DNA of 8,498 nucleotides. Source: Lachnospiraceae bacterium. GTDB lineage: Bacteria; Bacillota; Clostridia; Lachnospirales; Lachnospiraceae. Positions 7,766-8,498 of the stretch are shown here, piece by piece. Numbering within the stretch: position 1 is the first letter of the stretch; the number at the start of each line of letters is the position of its first letter. Position numbers and translations under genes: made by a program. The stretch spans positions 1 to 8,498 of the forward strand of contig CAAGKE010000101.1 of NCBI GenBank assembly GCA_900770325.1, in the 5' to 3' direction. A model generated the notes under the pieces. The model was given only the letters and a program-made list of their open reading frames with translations. It made no database searches and had not been told where the DNA came from.

Positions 7766-8374
7766 CAGTATTTACCACATCAGGGTCGTTCACATCATTT
7801 GGCTTCCTGTAAATATTGATCCGCAGATCAACATCTCCGCCGATAAATTCCGGAGCTCTAAGACCAGCGTTCTGTACTTCACGCATGATTCTTGGAATGC
7901 CACTTCCCCAGTGTTCGATCAAATTCATGTACGAAAAGGCATACGCAAGTGCCTCATTCCGGATTCTGGAATATCCCTTTTTCATCCGTTCAATCGTCTG
8001 CCCCATCGGAAGCTTACCCGGAGATGTGATTTCCAGTCGATCATCATAAACCGCTATCTGCGTATTGTTATGGTCAAGATAACTGCGGTGAACGGCGGCA
8101 TTGACAATCAGTTCCCTGATGCTGTCCGGTGGTATTTCATAGATGTCCTGCCTGTATATACCTACAATCTTTGCCCCTAAATGAATATTGCGCAGCACAA
8201 ACTGCAATGCTTCATCAATCTGCTCCCAGATCGGGCCAGAATACTCTCTGCGATCCACAAAGATTGCTTTGGTTGTTCCCTTAAAGACACCGCACTGCAT
8301 TGCCGTATGAATCGGTCCGGTTCCCGTTAAAATGCAGAATGCATGATTCCAGTGCAAAATCAGGTACATAAGGC

Positions 8375-8403
8375 TTGAAACTCTGTGTTACATTTGTTAT
8401 AAT
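8375..8403 (+). promoter_or_regulatory. Rightward sigma-70-type promoter, extended -10
   Basis: TTGAAA (8375-8380), a 17-base spacer and TATAAT (8398-8403), the latter preceded by TG with one base between (TGTTATAAT). This is nearly consensus for a housekeeping promoter. It points to the right, away from the BREX genes, so a transcript would start near 8410 and run into the short reading frame at 8420/8465. Confidence 0.75.
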
Positions 8404-8415
8404 ACAATTATAACA
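8395..8415. promoter_or_regulatory. Perfect 9-bp palindrome covering both -10 elements (operator candidate)
   Basis: Arms TGTTATAAT (8395-8403) and ATTATAACA (8407-8415) are exact reverse complements separated by ACA. The symmetry lies on top of the rightward -10, so a bound dimer would block RNA polymerase in both directions. Which protein binds is unknown. The product beginning at 8465, if it is a ribbon-helix-helix protein, or the nearby winged-helix regulator are candidates. Confidence 0.55.
8407..8415 (-). promoter_or_regulatory. Leftward extended -10 element toward the regulator-pglZ-brxL unit
   Basis: The minus strand reads TGTTATAAT, an extended -10 sequence, at 8415-8407. No good -35 is present; ACAATA at 17 bases is weak. 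It would start transcription near 8400 and could drive the truncated regulator and the BREX genes behind it. Because it is the mirror image of the rightward -10, it may be no more than half of an operator palindrome. Confidence 0.4.
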
Positions 8416-8425
8416 TACTATGTTG

Positions 8426-8464
8426 GGGGTATTGTCCCCATGGGGCGCAGAGCTAAAGCGCCTT
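8426..8464 (+). other. Two small hairpins in the rightward leader
   Basis: GGGG (8426-8429) can pair with CCCC (8436-8439) across six bases. GGCGC (8444-8448) can pair with GCGCC (8458-8462) across nine bases, lengthened by two G-T pairs. CCCC (8436-8439) can instead pair with GGGG (8442-8445), so the folds compete. The structured stretch lies directly before the ATG at 8465 and could control translation. A transfer-origin-like role is also conceivable. Confidence 0.4.
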
Positions 8465-8498
8465 ATGTCCAAAAGAATCTCGGTGACAGTTTCCTTAA
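8465..8498 (+). CDS. Start of a rightward gene, possibly a ribbon-helix-helix protein (partial)
   Basis: Only eleven codons are visible: MSKRISVTVSL, then the window ends. The alternating pattern KRISVTVSL resembles the N-terminal strand of CopG/MobC/antitoxin-type ribbon-helix-helix proteins, but eleven residues cannot prove this. The frame stays open back to an ATG at 8420 (15 extra codons), which would place the start close to the transcription start without a ribosome site. No clear Shine-Dalgarno precedes 8465 either. The strong promoter at 8375-8403 supports a real gene in this direction, probably belonging to a mobile or recently joined segment and not to BREX. Confidence 0.35.
   Translation, partial: MSKRISVTVSL

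Larger units (their letters stand above)
7449..8369 (-). pseudogene. 5'-truncated COG2865-type ATP-binding regulator (AlbA/Schlafen family C-terminal part)
   Basis: Seen: 306 aa. Residues about 25-60 (CGVFKGTTKAIFVDRREYSG) match the strand after the usual N-terminal domain. Residues 84-175 form a GHKL/HATPase_c_4-like domain with RELIVNAAVHR (N-box Asn90), YDDRLEITSPGKLP and EHWGSGIPRI. A Thr/Asp/Lys-rich linker at 199-245 contains 7-residue repeats, and a winged helix-turn-helix spans about 247-306 (MDEMVLACDLSIGGVRYALNQL). Known: full-length members start with a roughly 120-residue AlbA_2/Schlafen-like DNA-binding domain and act as predicted transcriptional regulators; such genes occur inside BREX operons. 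Odd: that first domain is absent, no good ribosome site precedes ATG 8369, and an in-frame TAA lies seven codons upstream (8388-8390). The gene is therefore cut at its 5' end, although the remaining ATPase and DNA-binding parts are intact and might still be made. It overlaps pglZ by 8 bp. Confidence 0.75.

Noticed and set aside
8281..8472. 63-codon minus-strand reading frame crossing the promoter region
   Set aside because: It overlaps the conserved regulator frame, crosses the promoter and palindrome, and has no recognisable content.

Overview
The window reads as the distal end of a type 1 BREX phage-defence operon on the minus strand, with an accessory gene attached, from a moderate-GC bacterium. 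I think a Bacillota (Firmicutes, Clostridia-like gut organism) is likely. That rests on strong GGAGG-type ribosome sites, tightly packed or overlapping genes, an extended -10 promoter and the general protein style, so it is an inference and not a taxonomic result.

In transcription order (right to left) there are four genes. A 5'-truncated COG2865-type ATP-binding regulator (7449-8369) comes first. Next is pglZ (BREX type 1 PglZ type A, start probably the GTG at 7456), then brxL (AAA+ ATPase with a Lon-like C-terminal domain), then a large RloC/PrrC-like ABC-type ATPase with a CPYC zinc-hook motif and a putative anticodon-nuclease C-terminus (322-2718). Gaps and overlaps are 8 bp, 3 bp and 19 bp, which fits one polycistronic unit. 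PglZ and BrxL are core BREX proteins. The RloC-like gene is much more AT-rich than its neighbours and looks like a later addition, perhaps a tRNA-cutting guard that acts if the first barrier is defeated.

The rest of a type 1 BREX set (brxA, brxB, brxC, pglX) should lie upstream, to the right. Only about 130 bp remain there, and they look unrelated. The regulator has lost its N-terminal Schlafen/AlbA-type domain and is closed by an in-frame stop. The sequence then switches to a compact divergent promoter with a symmetrical operator-like palindrome and two small hairpins, followed by the first codons of a rightward gene that may encode a ribbon-helix-helix protein. I read this as the edge of an inserted element or a rearrangement that cut the BREX locus. 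Assembly error is the main alternative.

The left 321 bp hold no confident gene. They contain a broken-looking short minus-strand reading frame behind a good ribosome site, three 12-bp direct repeats encoding a Pro/Thr/Lys-rich tail, and a 9-bp inverted repeat near the edge.
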